From contig JASKMD010000006.1 of the NCBI GenBank assembly GCA_030144725.1, positions 10,178,806 to 10,242,805 on the forward strand: 64,000 nucleotides of DNA. The letters run 5' to 3'. Source of the stretch: Haematococcus lacustris. Taxonomy: Eukaryota > Chlorophyta > Chlorophyceae > Chlamydomonadales > Haematococcaceae. Within the stretch, counting starts at the first letter, position 1; every line of letters starts with the position of its first letter. The notes beneath the pieces are model-generated. The model made no database searches. It saw only the letters and a program-made list of their open reading frames with translations, and was not told where the DNA came from. Both the position numbers and the translations under genes were made by a program. Below, piece by piece: positions 44,571-55,557 of this stretch.

Positions 44571-45230
44571 AGAGGCTCCTAGGTTCTTGTGGGTTTTGAG
44601 GCTATCCAAGGGCTTTGGCTCGCAAGGTTGGAAGCTCAAGGTTCAGCCTAGGTTCAGCCTAGGTTCCGTGATGGCGCAACCTTACAAACTTTCATCACCA
44701 GCCCCCCCCCCCCCCCCCCCCCGGAACCTAGCAAACCTAGCAAACCTAGCAAACCTTGACAACCTTGACACCATAAATTTAGACGTGGGCCTTACATCAC
44801 TAGCCCCCCACCCCCCCCTCCGAAACTTAGCAAACCTAGCCAACCTTGTCAAGCAGGGCTGTGAAGACGACTAGACGAAAAGACTAGACTGTAGACGAAC
44901 AGACGAAAGACGGATTGACAGACATGTCTACAGATTGATAGACGAAAGACGGGTGGTTGAGACGAAAAGACGTCGTAGACGACGGACGTCGTCTTTTCGT
45001 CTGCAGACGACGTCTTGTCACAGCCCTGTTGTCAACCTTGCCAACATAACTAGTGACATGGGCGTTTCATTAGAAGCCCCCCCCCCCCCCCCCTTGAAAT
45101 CTAGCAAATCTAGCCAACCTAGCCAACATTGGCAACATAACTAGGGACATGGGCGTTTCATTAGTAGCACCCCCCCTTCCCCCGGGACCTAGCCAACCTA
45201 GCCAGCATTGCCAACCTTGACTAGCCATGG
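44571..45230 (+). repeat. Left subterminal repeats of element C
   Basis: About three divergent units with CCTAGCAAACCTAGC, CTTGACAACC, ACATGGGCGTTTCATTAG and long C runs (up to about 22 Cs near 44701-44723). The complement GGTTTGCTAGG array is at the right end of the element. Confidence 0.75.
44854..45028. mobile_element. hAT-type MITE, 175 bp
   Basis: Terminal CAGGGCTGTGA against TCACAGCCCTG, with flanking 8-bp TTGTCAAG/TTGTCAAC (7 of 8 identical). Internal GACGAAAAGAC words pair with GTCTTTTCGTC. The TIR start and an 8-bp duplication are typical of hAT elements. No coding capacity. Confidence 0.75.
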
Positions 45231-46467
45231 ATCAGACCCTCCCAACTCTGACGGGCATCTGTAGTTTTGACATTTCTTGCTGATGATGCAAGCTGCAACG
45301 CGGATGAATTGGCAAATGTAGGCGAGGTGTCGGATGAAGAAGCTGAGGAGACTAATACCAACCCCAGCCAAGCAGTAGAACTGAACGGCCTATCTCGCCA
45401 CTTGCCCACGGAGGTGGGACTGCCAGTGCCAAGACGTGGTGGCCGCGAACGCACACCTTCAGTGCGCTTGCGGCCCTTACAGAACGTGTCAGTGATCGAG
45501 GCCTCACGAACGACAGCAGTAGTTGCTCCTACCAACCACAAGCGCCGCCATGAGGTGTTGTACCAAAAAACATTTGGCACCTTCCCAGCAGCCGGAGGAA
45601 ACACAGGCCGGGAACCCGCAAGAAGATCAGCAGGCGTGGCAGCAGCAGAAACAGGCATGACAAAGCGCCTGGCAGCAGCAGGAGGTGCAACTAGAGTTAC
45701 CAGCGCAGCAACAGCAGCTGGCGCCGCAGCAGGCTCAGCAACTGGAGCACGCGTCCAAGTGGCGGTGGGTCTGCAACATAAGAGGGTTCGAGGACCTGGC
45801 CCAATTGCTGGGCACGATGTGTACAACGCGGAGCGCCTATGTGGAGAAAAGGTTGTCAGTGGGACACTGTACTACAAAGTGAAGTGGCAGGCAAGTTCAA
45901 GGATTAGTGCATGCGTAGAACAAGGGCAGGGACTGGGACAAAGGCAGGATGGATAGAGGATGTAGTTCATGGCTTTGGGGTGCACGCCATGGAGTCCCGT
46001 TCGTCGTGTATCTGTGCCTTAGACATGCAAAGGGTTAGGGGATTCATTATCAGTTACTATCACCTTCATGGCGTTGATGGGTGGTCCCTGACCCATGGGC
46101 AGTGATAACATGCAGAGTGCTGCCAGCCTGAGCACAATAAGCAACTGACGATGTGCCCATTGTAAACGCGGGGGGGGTATTTGTGTGATTATGTATGTCA
46201 GGGTTGGCGAGAGGAAACTTGGGAGCCTAGCTGCAACATCATGGACCAGAGGTTGTTGGAAGAGTGGAGGAATCACTGTGGGCAGGTCCTGCCTGGCACT
46301 TGGGCCGAGTTGAATCTCGATGACGAGCCCGTCCGACCTGAGATGGCAGGCCGCGTGGAGGAGTTTGAGGCGGCACTAGTGCAAGCCACAGAGGATATTG
46401 AAGAGGAGCGGCGGTCGGACGTCATTGCAAGCATGCGCTCCGCTGCCAAGGTGTGTGCAGTCCTTCC

Positions 46468-46836
46468 TGTAACAGGCTGGACGGGTAACCAGGATGAATG
46501 CGAGGTTTATTTCTTTTCCCATGCAGGATTCTGTGTGACTTGTGAAACACTGTGTTTTAAGCTGAGATCAGTTCTTGATTCGGGGAGTAAGTTGTAAGCA
46601 AGTTCTGCTCTTCTGCTCCAACGTCCCCGTCACTTACAAGTCCCAGATTCAACTCGGCTCGCCACTTGCAAGAGTACGTGTGCAGCCAGCGTCTCTGATC
46701 GCAGCCACAGCATCTAGTAGTGGTTGTCTAAGTCTGTAGCTGCTTTAGCCGCATAAGCGACAGCTAATCAGCCCAGCCAGTTCAAAAACCCTAAAGTTGC
46801 AGCCATGCATACTGGGTACCTGGCTGTACTGTAACA
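46468..46836 (+). repeat. 5' LTR of the plus-strand gypsy element
   Basis: 369 bases beginning TGTAACAGGCTGG and ending TACTGTAACA. Promoter elements are not evident by eye. Confidence 0.93.
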
Positions 46837-46838
46837 CT

Positions 46839-46846
46839 TGGTTTCC
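46839..46846 (+). promoter_or_regulatory. Primer-binding site core
   Basis: TGGTTTCC two bases after the 5' LTR, shared with the other two gypsy elements. Confidence 0.7.
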
Positions 46847-46869
46847 CCGTATTCGATTATCCCTGTGCA

Positions 46870-47472
46870 GTGAGCGCCATTCCAGAGACCGTCACTGATC
46901 TGGTCGACGAGCTTGAATCTCTGGAAGCGCCACTAGCGAACCCACCTCCAGAACGACCTACTCGAGCGGCCATTCCCTACCCAGCATTCAGTTCGGGTCC
47001 GGTTCAAGGTCGTGGTACTGGACGGTTGGCCCACCAGTCCGGTCCTTCCCGCGGAAGAGGCAGGAGCACACCTGGCACTAGCGCCAGAGCTGCGCACTCT
47101 GTCACTGCTGAACCTGATTGCACACACTGCCAGTACTATAAGGCCGCAGCTGATAGTTCGCACAAGCTCATTCAGGAACTCCGCAATGACAAAGCCGAGC
47201 TGCAGCAACGCCTAGACGCATTTGTGCAGCGCAGTTTGACTCCACATCATTACCTGCCCCAGCAGAGCGCACCGCATTACCTGCCCCAGCAGAGCGCACA
47301 ACAGTTCTACAGTGCACCCACGACTTTTCCGCAGTTTGCACCTGTGCCCTGCGAGTTCTTTGTCCCACCCACACCACCCGCACTTCTGCCTGCACCTCCT
47401 GCGCCAGCACAGTCCCATAACTCAATAGGCTTCCACCTCCGCAAGGCATATAAGGCTCCACGTCAGAACTAG
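46870..47472 (+). CDS. First ORF of the plus-strand gypsy element, unknown function
   Basis: About 200 codons without an ATG at the left end, preceded by CCCTGTGCAG, which could be a splice acceptor. An acidic start (ETVTDLVDELESLE), a Gly/Arg-rich patch, a short coiled segment (IQELRNDKAELQQRL, about 100-120) and a Pro/Gln/Phe-rich tail. Ends nine bases before the gag ATG, in another frame. Not a known domain; it may be an N-terminal gag extension. Confidence 0.5.
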   Translation: MSAIPETVTDLVDELESLEAPLANPPPERPTRAAIPYPAFSSGPVQGRGTGRLAHQSGPSRGRGRSTPGTSARAAHSVTAEPDCTHCQYYKAAADSSHKLIQELRNDKAELQQRLDAFVQRSLTPHHYLPQQSAPHYLPQQSAQQFYSAPTTFPQFAPVPCEFFVPPTPPALLPAPPAPAQSHNSIGFHLRKAYKAPRQN

Positions 47473-47480
47473 GCACCAAC

Positions 47481-48338
47481 ATGGCACAGCCCAACCCCCT
47501 GGACCCTCTGCTAATGACATGGAATGCTGTAGGAGTGGAGATGCAAAGGGTAGCCCAGAGCAATGCCAACCTAGCTGCTGCCATAGGCAATAGGCCTGCC
47601 ATGTCTGGTCTAGTGAAGCTGAGTGAGGTGAAGGCATTTGACGGCAAGGGGGATGTGTCAGGTTTCCTGTTCCAAGTGGAGGATGTGTACTCTCTGTATC
47701 AGAACCTGACTGATGCCCAGAAGATAGTGTCAGCCAGTGTAAGACTCTCAGGCCTGGCTCTCTCCTGGTATCGCTCGGCACGGGCTGACAGCAACATGAC
47801 ATGGCAAAGCTTCAAAACTGGCATCAAAGCAGCCTTCATCAGCAAATCAGAGGCAGCTAAAGCCAGGGACATGCTCCATGAGGCTAAGCAGAAGCAGAAC
47901 CAGTCGGCCCTGTCCTTTGCCATGCACCTGAGAAGCCTGTTCATGCAAATCCCCAACATCACGGATGACGAGCAGCTGGACCGCTTCAGGCGAGGCCTAC
48001 ACCCTGCCCTGCGTGCCATGGTAGATGTGCAATCACCTGATACCTTTGAGAAGGCAGTCAACATTGCAGTGGCACATGACTCAGCCTACAGGGATGCAGG
48101 AGTATCTACAGCCACCCCAATGCAACTGGGAGCCATGTTCAGACCAGCAGCGAGCAGCAGCTCCGCAACCAAAGCTGCACCCCGCACTGAAGCGGAGAAG
48201 AAAGTGTTCGGCAAGCTGACTGACGAGGAAAAGGCAGATTACACCGCGAAGAACAAATGCACCTTCTGTCGCGAGGAAGGCCATGTATACCGTGACTGCA
48301 AGTCAGGTCCCACAAGGTCAGGTAAAATGGCTCGATAA
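47481..48338 (+). CDS. gag of the plus-strand gypsy element
   Basis: 285 codons, ATG to TAA. Central retrotransposon gag domain (about 45-210; FDGKGDVSGFLFQVED, ALSWYRSARAD, FRRGLHPALRAMV) and one zinc knuckle near the C-terminus, CTFCREEGHVYRDC (CX2CX4HX4C, about 262-275). Typical capsid/nucleocapsid arrangement of Ty3/gypsy elements, shorter than the minus-strand element's gag because the Pro-rich N-terminal region is absent. Confidence 0.9.
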   Translation: MAQPNPLDPLLMTWNAVGVEMQRVAQSNANLAAAIGNRPAMSGLVKLSEVKAFDGKGDVSGFLFQVEDVYSLYQNLTDAQKIVSASVRLSGLALSWYRSARADSNMTWQSFKTGIKAAFISKSEAAKARDMLHEAKQKQNQSALSFAMHLRSLFMQIPNITDDEQLDRFRRGLHPALRAMVDVQSPDTFEKAVNIAVAHDSAYRDAGVSTATPMQLGAMFRPAASSSSATKAAPRTEAEKKVFGKLTDEEKADYTAKNKCTFCREEGHVYRDCKSGPTRSGKMAR

Positions 48339-49626
48339 AATGTACCGTCACTTTTTGTCGCGTATACTGAACTCCAAGAGGTCAAACCGCAACGCCCCGC
48401 TGCGGCGTGCAGCTCCGCAGCTTGGCCTGCGAGGGACGGGCTAAAGTCAACTTTGCCCCCCTCCGCGGTATCCTGGCACGAGTGACTCCTTGCACCCTAA
48501 CGGTAGTGCACGTGCATACAATAACGCCGCAGCGACGAGCGAGGTAGAGCGGCCACTAGTCGGGCGGTCGGGGTGCCGTGATGGGGTGCCGGCATGCAAA
48601 TATGCAGTGCTGTTTTTGAGATCGATTTGCTGCTTGTTGCTGCTGCGCATCCGTCTAGTTTCTGCGCCCTAGCGTTGACGTATACTCATAGCTCCCACGG
48701 GAAGCTATTGCAGTGTAATACATCTGCCCTGCACGGGTTGGGAGGCTAATGAAATTCCAGTGAGTTGAAACCTAATTTCTAGGCGGGAAGTGCATCAAAC
48801 GCCGTGCTGACCTCATGTTGAGATGCAAGCGGTGTGCCCCGAGAACTTCTGCAACTTTTGGTAGCGTATCCTTTAGGTTAGCACCCATAGATACACTTAG
48901 ACATACCCACCATGCTCATGTCTAAATTACCCCATCATCTCGCGCTCACCAGGCTGCGAAAGTACTAGAGGTCGTTCTGGTTCCTCCAAGCTACCACCAG
49001 CGTCCATCAGCGGCGCAAATGATGCAGACTGGCGGCCATTGATAGCGATGGGCCGACGCAGTCAGCGTAGTAAGAATAGGAAGGATAGGAAAGCATAGGA
49101 CAGCAGGGGATAGCATAGGAAAGCATAGGAAGCTCTTGTCATTCATCAGCCCTCTCGATACGTCGTCGAAGGGAGAGACCAGAAACAACAGTTCCTTCGG
49201 ACATGCTGCCTGCAGCTCGTGGTACATGCTTTGATGCGGTGGAGGAGTAGGGCCAGTGCAACGCTTAGGCATGTTGCGAGCGAGCTGCGAGCCACCCGGT
49301 TACCGAACATAACCGCCGGCCCTTGCGCTAGCGCTGTTGTAGACCGTACCTACTAGTACCCGCTTTGGAAAGAACGCCGCGGCCATCTACGGTAACCTTG
49401 CCACCTGGACACTTGTCGAGGTTGGTGGGCGCCCAGGCCGTGCAGGCCCTTTGATGCGGTAGGCATATCGGGAAGGCTCGCTGATCACGGCTGTGTAAGC
49501 GCGGCATCAAATGGCTCACGGTACATTTTGCCAAAGAGACCTTGTGGGACCTGACTGCAAGCACCCTCGTCGCAATAAGTTTGTACCAAAAAAATAGTCA
49601 CTGCGGCAGTACACTGCCGCAAGGCG
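48339..49626 (+). other. Non-coding interval between gag and pol
   Basis: 1.29 kb without any credible frame, in a place where related elements have at most a few dozen bases. Includes repeated AGCATAGGAAAGCATAGG words (about 49080-49130). Possibly a nested insertion, but no clear ends or target duplication were found. Confidence 0.6.
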
Positions 49627-52600
49627 CCAAGCACAACACCTGCTGAGAGCACTATCACCCCAGCACCAGTAGAGCCGCGGTTCCAAATCACTAAGCTAGC
49701 CACAACACAGCCAGACGCTCAGTCTGAGAGTGCACTGCTCATCTTTGCTGGCAACTACAAAGGACAGCCGGTTCGCATACTGGTAGACGGAGGAGCTACC
49801 GCGTCTTTCATCGACAGCGACTTTTGCATGCGCCATGACTTGCACACAGCAGAAAAGCATGACCCTGATCACATCCGCCTTGCTGATGGTCATCAGCAAG
49901 AGAGTTCCGCAATGATCCCTGAAGCTCGCTTCCGTATGGGCAGCTATAAAGGAGAACAAACGCTGCATTGCACACGGCTGCATGGATTTGACATCATCCT
50001 AGGCAAGCCGTGGCTAGCACACATAAACCCACGCATCGACTGGAAGCACAACATCATGACCTTCCAGCATGCTGGCAAAAAGCACACCCTGAGGGCCCCA
50101 CCAGCCCCCAGAGACCCTGATCTAGACAAGTACACCATTAGCACAGCAGGCCTACGCGTTGCTGTCCGCACAAAACAACCCATGTTCATGGTCTCCATCA
50201 CACCAGCTGATCAACCAGCTGAGAATCATCAGGTTATGGACTGCACTCCAGTGTTGAAGGAGTTTACCTCCGTCTTCCCTGAGGACCTGCCATCTGGATT
50301 GCCGCCAGCTAGGGCAGTTGATCACCGCATAGACCTTGAGCCCAACAAGAGACCACATGTGAGATCTACATACGCCATGTCTACCCTTGAGCTGGCTGAG
50401 TTAAAACAGCAGATCACGGAGATGCACGAGAAAGGCTTCATCAGACCCAGCACCTCACCCTATGGCTCAGGAGTGCTATTTGTGCGCAAGAAAGACGGTA
50501 CATTCCGCATGTGCATTGATTACAGGCCACTGAACCGCATCACCATCAAAAACAGATACCCGCTTCCACGCATTGACAACCTGCTGGATATGCTGCATGG
50601 AGCCTCAGTGTTCAGCAAGATAGATTTACGCCAGGGGTATCACCAGATACGCATTGCCCCTGAGGACATTCCTAAAACAGCATTTCGCACACGGTATGGC
50701 CACTTCGAGTTTACTGTCATGCCATTCGGTCTGTGCAATGCCCCAGCTACTTTTCAACGGCTCATGAATGACATTTTCCGTCAGGAGCTAGACGACTGTG
50801 TGATTGTCTACCTGGATGACATCTTATATTCTCACGCTCCCATGCAGACCATGCACAGCACCTGCGGCGGGTACTAGGCCTGCTGCAAGAACACAAGCTG
50901 TATGCTAAGCTATCTAAGTGTGAGTTTGGATTGAGTCAAACAGAGTTCCTAGGACACATCATCTCATCCACCGGCATCGCATGTGACCCTAAAAAGATCA
51001 CTGCTGTCGAGACCTGGCCTGTCCCCACTACAGTACAAGACGTGCGTAGCTTCCTGGGGCTTGCTAACTTCTACCGCCGCTTTGTCAAGAACTTTGCTGA
51101 CATTGCTGCACCACTGACGGCTCTCACTCAGGCTGATGGACACGACAAGCAGGGCAAAGTGGCATGGGGGCCAGCCCAGCAGTCAGCTTTTGAAGCTTTG
51201 AAGACAGCTCTCACCTCGGCACCGGTGCTCATAGCGCCAGATCCTGCACAACATACAGATCATAGATCATACAGATCATAGATCAGATCATAGATCATAG
51301 ATCATACAGAACATACAGATCATAGATCAGATCATAGATCATACACACTGCGCTGTGACGCCTCTGGCATTGGCATAGGGGCAGTACTATCACAGGGCAA
51401 GGGACCTGCTGAACGCGTAGTTGCTTACCATTCAAGGAAGCTGCTACCAGCAGAGCGTAACTATCCCACACATGAACAGGAGCTTCTGTCCATGGTGGAG
51501 GCACTGAAAGTCTGGAGACATTACCTGCTAGGTGTTCACTTCACGCTGCTCACAGACAATTGGGCTAACAAGCACCTGCAATCACAGCCAAACCTAGACA
51601 GTAGGAGGCAAGCACGATGGATGGAAGTTTTGCAGGACTATAACTGCAGCATCGACCACATTCCTGGCAAGCACAACATGGTGGCGGACGCGCTATCACG
51701 CAGGCCAGACTATCAAGTGTACACCCAGACCCTGGAGTTGCACGCACTCACCACAACGGGCACCAGCGCCCAGGGACACGAGACGCAAGTCTCCTTCGCC
51801 CCGCACATACTGCAAAAGATCGGAGAAACCGCATCTGCAGACGCACAGTACCAGCGCTATCACGCGGCTGCACTGGCTGGCAAAGCACGCCAGTTTATCA
51901 TCAGGGACAATCAGCTTTACCACACAGGGCGGGGGTCAGTCAAGCTGTACATTCCAGTTGGCCCGTTGCGTACCGACCTGCTGTGTGAGGCGCACGATAT
52001 ACCCATCTCAGGCCACCTAGGAAGGGACAAGACCTACGCACGGCTATCCCGCCTATACTTCTGGCCGCGCATGGCTGCGTCAGTGCATGATTATGTTCGC
52101 ACATGTCTTGCCTGCCAGCGTAACAAGTCCAACACACAACGACCCATTGGCTTATTGCAGTCTCTGCCTGTGCCCCAGCACCGTTGGGAACATGTCAGTC
52201 TGGATCTGATCACCCAGCTGCCTAATACCACTGCTGGCCACGATGCCATTGCTGTCTTTGTGGACAAACTCACCAAAATGATTCATGCTGTACCCACCAC
52301 CACAACAGTTACAGCATCCACTCTGGCTCGTCTTTTTTTCGATAATGTTTTCCGGCTGCACGGCCTCCCCAAGGTCATTGTGTCAGACCGAGACCCACGT
52401 TTCACTTCTACCTTTTGGCAAGAACTGTTTAAGCTCACTGGCACACACCTCAACATGTCCACTGCCAACCACCCACAAACAGATGGGCAGACCGAGCGTG
52501 CTAACCGCACACTTGAGGACATGCTGCGTAATTTTGTGTCGCCACACCATGATGACTGGGACCAGCACCTTACAGCTGCTGAGTTTGCATACAACGCATC

Positions 52601-53342
52601 TGTCCAGGCAAGCACAGGGTACAGCCCGTTCCGCCTCAACTCTGGACAAGAACCATACACACCACTAACCCTGGCAGCACCACACGTCAGTGTGCCAGGA
52701 GACAATGAGTCAGCAGCAGCCTACGTGCACCGCATGGCAGCTGACCTGGCATCAGCTACCCATCACCTTGTGAAAGCACAAGAGAGGCAGACGACCAATG
52801 CAAACAAGAAGCGTAGTGACCACACCTTTGCAGTGGGAGACATGGTATACCTGGCCCACTCTTTCTTTGCTCACTCACAGCCAGCCAACGCCACTGCTGA
52901 CAATGCCACACGCAAGTTCCTACCCAGGCAACACGGCCCATTCAAAATCCTGGAGATTGTCACCCCTGTAGCGCTCAAACTGCAGTTTCCACCAGCATGG
53001 AGCAACATGCATCCCGTTGTACATGTCTCGCGCGTGAAGGTGCACAACGACGGCTCCGCTGAGTTCCCCACACGCAACCCTGATCCACCGCCTGAACCCG
53101 AACTCATTGATGGCGAGGAACATTTTGAAGTACAAGAGATTCGTAACCACCGCTTCCAGCGAGGCAAATTGCAATTGCAGGTCAAGTGGCTGGGACACCC
53201 CGACCACGAGAACAGCTGGCTACCGTACACACAGCTGCAAGAAGACCTGACCAAGCGCTTTCTGAACAAGATCGTCAAGACATATGCTATGCGTACCAAC
53301 CAGCCTAAGCAGTGGATGAAACAGTCCAAGACTCCTGCCTGA
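49627..53342 (+). pseudogene. pol of the plus-strand gypsy element, disrupted
   Basis: Protease (about 49700-50000) has VDGGATASF where most families have D-S/T-G-A. RT runs from [11 protein letters not shown] through [25 protein letters not shown] and YLDD (about 50809-50820). Near 50848 the frame shifts. The second part (about 50875-51250) continues RT to TALTSAPVLIAPD. A 95-base ATCATAGATC repeat with stops (51251-51345) interrupts RNase H. The third part runs to 53342: RNase H (CDASGIGIGAVL, TDNWANKHL), integrase zinc finger (HLGRDKTYARLSRLYFWP, CLACQ), DDE core (DLITQLPNTT, VIVSDRDPRF, DGQTERANRTLED) and a chromodomain-like C-terminus (FEVQEIRNHR, LQVKWLGH). Confidence 0.92.
51251..51345 (+). 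repeat. ATCATAGATC microsatellite inside RNase H
   Basis: Irregular CATACAGATCATAGATC units that separate the RT connection region from the CDASGIG motif of RNase H and introduce stop codons. A local expansion of a short seed sequence is the simplest explanation. Confidence 0.85.
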
Positions 53343-53421
53343 TGTTCTGCATGCCTGCTCTGCCTGCTTTGCCTGATCTTCCTGCTTTGCCTGCTCTGCA
53401 TGCCATGCCTGTGTTTCATGA

Positions 53422-53438
53422 AGCTACGGGACGTAGCT
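53422..53438 (+). other. Hairpin before the purine tract
   Basis: AGCTACGGGACGTAGCT, a 7-bp stem with a 3-base loop, a few bases before the purine tract. One-mismatch versions are at 41172-41188 and 55561-55577, at the same place in the related gypsy family. Conservation suggests a role in the RNA, but none is known to me. Confidence 0.55.
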
Positions 53439-53440
53439 CT

Positions 53441-53456
53441 GCGGGGAAGGGGAGAG
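53441..53456 (+). promoter_or_regulatory. Polypurine tract
   Basis: GCGGGGAAGGGGAGAG directly before the 3' LTR. Confidence 0.85.
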
Positions 53457-53824
53457 TGTAACAGGCTGGACGGGTAACCAGGATGAAGGCGAGGTTTATT
53501 TCTTTTCCCATGCAGGATTCTGTGTGACTTGTGAAACACTGTGTTTTAAGCTGAGATCAGTTCTTGATTCGGGGAGTAAGTTGTAAGCAAGTTCTGCTCT
53601 TCTGCTCCAACGTCCCGTCACTGACAAGTCCCAGATTCAACTCGGCTCGCCACTTGCAAGAGTACGTGTGCAGCCAGCGTCTCTGATCGCAGCCACAGCA
53701 TCTAGTAGTGGTTGTCTAAGTCTGTAGCTGCTTTAGCCGCATAAGCGACAGCTCATCAGCCCAGCCAGTTCAAAAATCCTAAAGTTGCAGCCATGCATAC
53801 TGGGTACCTGGCTGTACTGTAACA
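53457..53824 (+). repeat. 3' LTR of the plus-strand gypsy element
   Basis: 368 bases, about 98.6 percent identical by eye to the 5' LTR (five differences including one indel). Confidence 0.93.
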
Positions 53825-54877
53825 CTTCCCTTCCTTCCGGCACCCACCCGTTCATCGACATGGTTCGTAATTTCATGCGGTGACAGACAACGCAGTCCCC
53901 TGATGCCTGTGTGTTGCAAATGCTTATGAAATAGTATGATCATTAGTGTTTTAGTTAGATCTCTGTTATTACTGCAGGCTGGTGGTGGCAGAAGACAAGG
54001 GCGTGATTTCAGTTACAGCTTCTGTGGGCTTCGTGTAGGCGGCAAGGACGGTCGCTTGACAGCAGGTTGCAGCAGGGCAATGTGCCCCGATGGATACCTG
54101 TTCCCAGGCTTTGAAATGCCTGACTGCGAGTCCACGCGCATGACTATGCTGAATATACTGAAGTGGTTCGAGGGTCGTGAGTACCACGGCCGTGATGGGC
54201 ACAAATTTGTGTTTGTGTACGACGACATGTGCCATCTATTGAGGTGGGTGGATTAATCAACTGATGGCCCATCTATCGAGTGCGGTGTTGTGATAGGCGC
54301 ACAGTGATTGATGATGTTCACCGAGGATTCATTGCTTCAAAGGATTCGTTGCATTATGCACACATGAATGGTTGCAGGTGGGCCTTAAAGCGTGCTCATC
54401 TGCACCCAGAGATCAAGCGCTTCACTACCGCAAGCCACGCGGTGGATGTATTCCATTTTGTGCACAACCACAAGGGCGTCTGGTGCGACAAGATGGTGAA
54501 CCCATTGAATGTGCCGGCATTGAAGGGAGTCAACACAGAGGTAAATCATTGAACATTACCGTGGATTTGCGATGTGTGTGATTTGTGTTGGGAGGTCATG
54601 TGGTTCAGCAATACATGTCGCCTATCATGAAATGCACTCGATGCACATTTAACACACGCAAACTTAACACGGTCAACCAACATTGTGTACGTCTGCGGCG
54701 CAGGTGTGTGAGCAACGTTTTCGCCACATCAACAAGTATTCGGGCATGCTGCGCCGCATGTCTCGCGAGCGGTTTAATTGGACGTTGTTGACGATTGTGG
54801 ATTTGGATCACCGTTTCAGAGCACTTAATATCATGCGGAGACAGCCCATTCGAAGTGAGGGACTAATGGTCTAGGTG

Positions 54878-55126
54878 TGGGTTTGCTAGGTTTGCTAGGT
54901 TGACAAGGTTTGCTAGGTTTGTTAGGTTTGCTAGGTTTGCTAGGTTTGCTAGGTTTGCCAGGTTTGCTAAGTTGACAACGTTTGCTAGGATGACAAGGTT
55001 TGCTAAGTTGACAAGGTTTGCTAGGATGACAAGGTTAGCTAGGATGACAAGGTTTGCTAGGATGACAAGGTTTGCTGGGATGGCAAGGTTTGCTAGGATG
55101 GCAAGGTTGACTTGGTCGACTGAGTT
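54878..55126 (-). repeat. Right subterminal repeats of element C
   Basis: About 20 units of GGTTTGCTAGG and GATGACAAGGTTTGCTAG, the reverse complement of the motif at 44720-45230. Interrupted at its end by the gypsy element at 55127 and resumed at 58239. Confidence 0.88.
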
Positions 55127-55542
55127 TGTAACAGTAGTGTTTGTGCGATCAGGATGCATGGTCGGCTGAGGCATAAGTGCCGGCTTGCAGCCGTCGAGCA
55201 TGCTGACTTGTGCGGCTATTGCTGCCGTTGCGGCTGTCTACATACTTATCGACAGCCTCCGAGTCGCGCAGTGGGTAGTGCAGTGTACTTACATCGTGAA
55301 GACGTCGTAAAGAACTAATCCATCAAGAGAAGAGTAGTCATTGCAAGCAGAACAAAAGCAAGTCCATCAGAAGGCTGCAAGTAGTCTGATCCAAGCCCCT
55401 CCAGCATCTAGCACTCAAGAAGTGCCTTAGCATCGCAAGATCTCGTCACAAGTAAGATGCAATTCAAATCTCACAGGATCTTGCATGCAGAAAAGAAACA
55501 CAAACCTACCATTCACCCTAGCTGAGTGCCTGGACTGTTACA
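55127..55542 (-). repeat. 3' LTR of the deleted gypsy element
   Basis: 416 bases, on the plus strand TGTAACAGTAG to CTGTTACA. Same family as 41207-41623. Confidence 0.9.
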
Positions 55543-55557
55543 CTCTCCCCCACTCCG
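55543..55557 (-). promoter_or_regulatory. Polypurine tract
   Basis: Minus-strand CGGAGTGGGGGAGAG directly against the 3' LTR; the end GGGGAGAG is shared with the plus-strand element's tract. Confidence 0.75.

Larger units (their letters stand above)
46468..53824 (+). mobile_element. Ty3/gypsy LTR retrotransposon with chromodomain (plus strand)
   Basis: LTRs 46468-46836 (369 bp) and 53457-53824 (368 bp), TGTAACAGG to CTGTAACA, differ at only about five positions. The target duplication is CTTCC (46463-46467 and 53825-53829). Primer-binding core 46839-46846; purine tract 53441-53456. The insertion lies just after a splice donor in an intron of KDZ-like element C. Pol has a frameshift and a microsatellite insertion, and 1.3 kb of non-coding DNA separates gag from pol, so this copy is not autonomous. 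Confidence 0.95.
45267..54874 (+). pseudogene. KDZ-like transposase of element C, N-terminally deleted, interrupted
   Basis: Exons with matching phases: about 45267-45890 (VELNGLSRHLPTEVG, ending TLYYKVKWQ), 46202-46450 (GWREETWEPSCNIMDQ, completing a chromodomain), 53978-54243 (GGKDGRLTAGC, FVYDDMCHLL), 54297-54540 (HPEIKRFTTASHAVD, HNHKGVWCDKM) and 54704-54874 (VCEQRFRHINKY, stop TAG). The first intron begins GC instead of GT. The gypsy element lies in the second intron. Compared with element B, the Cys-cluster and VIDGN exons are missing, so the first catalytic Asp is lost and the protein cannot be an active DDE transposase. Confidence 0.6.

Noticed and set aside
46839..46846. Initiator-tRNA primer site
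   Set aside because: The site reads TGGTTTCC instead of the TGGTATC start typical of that primer.
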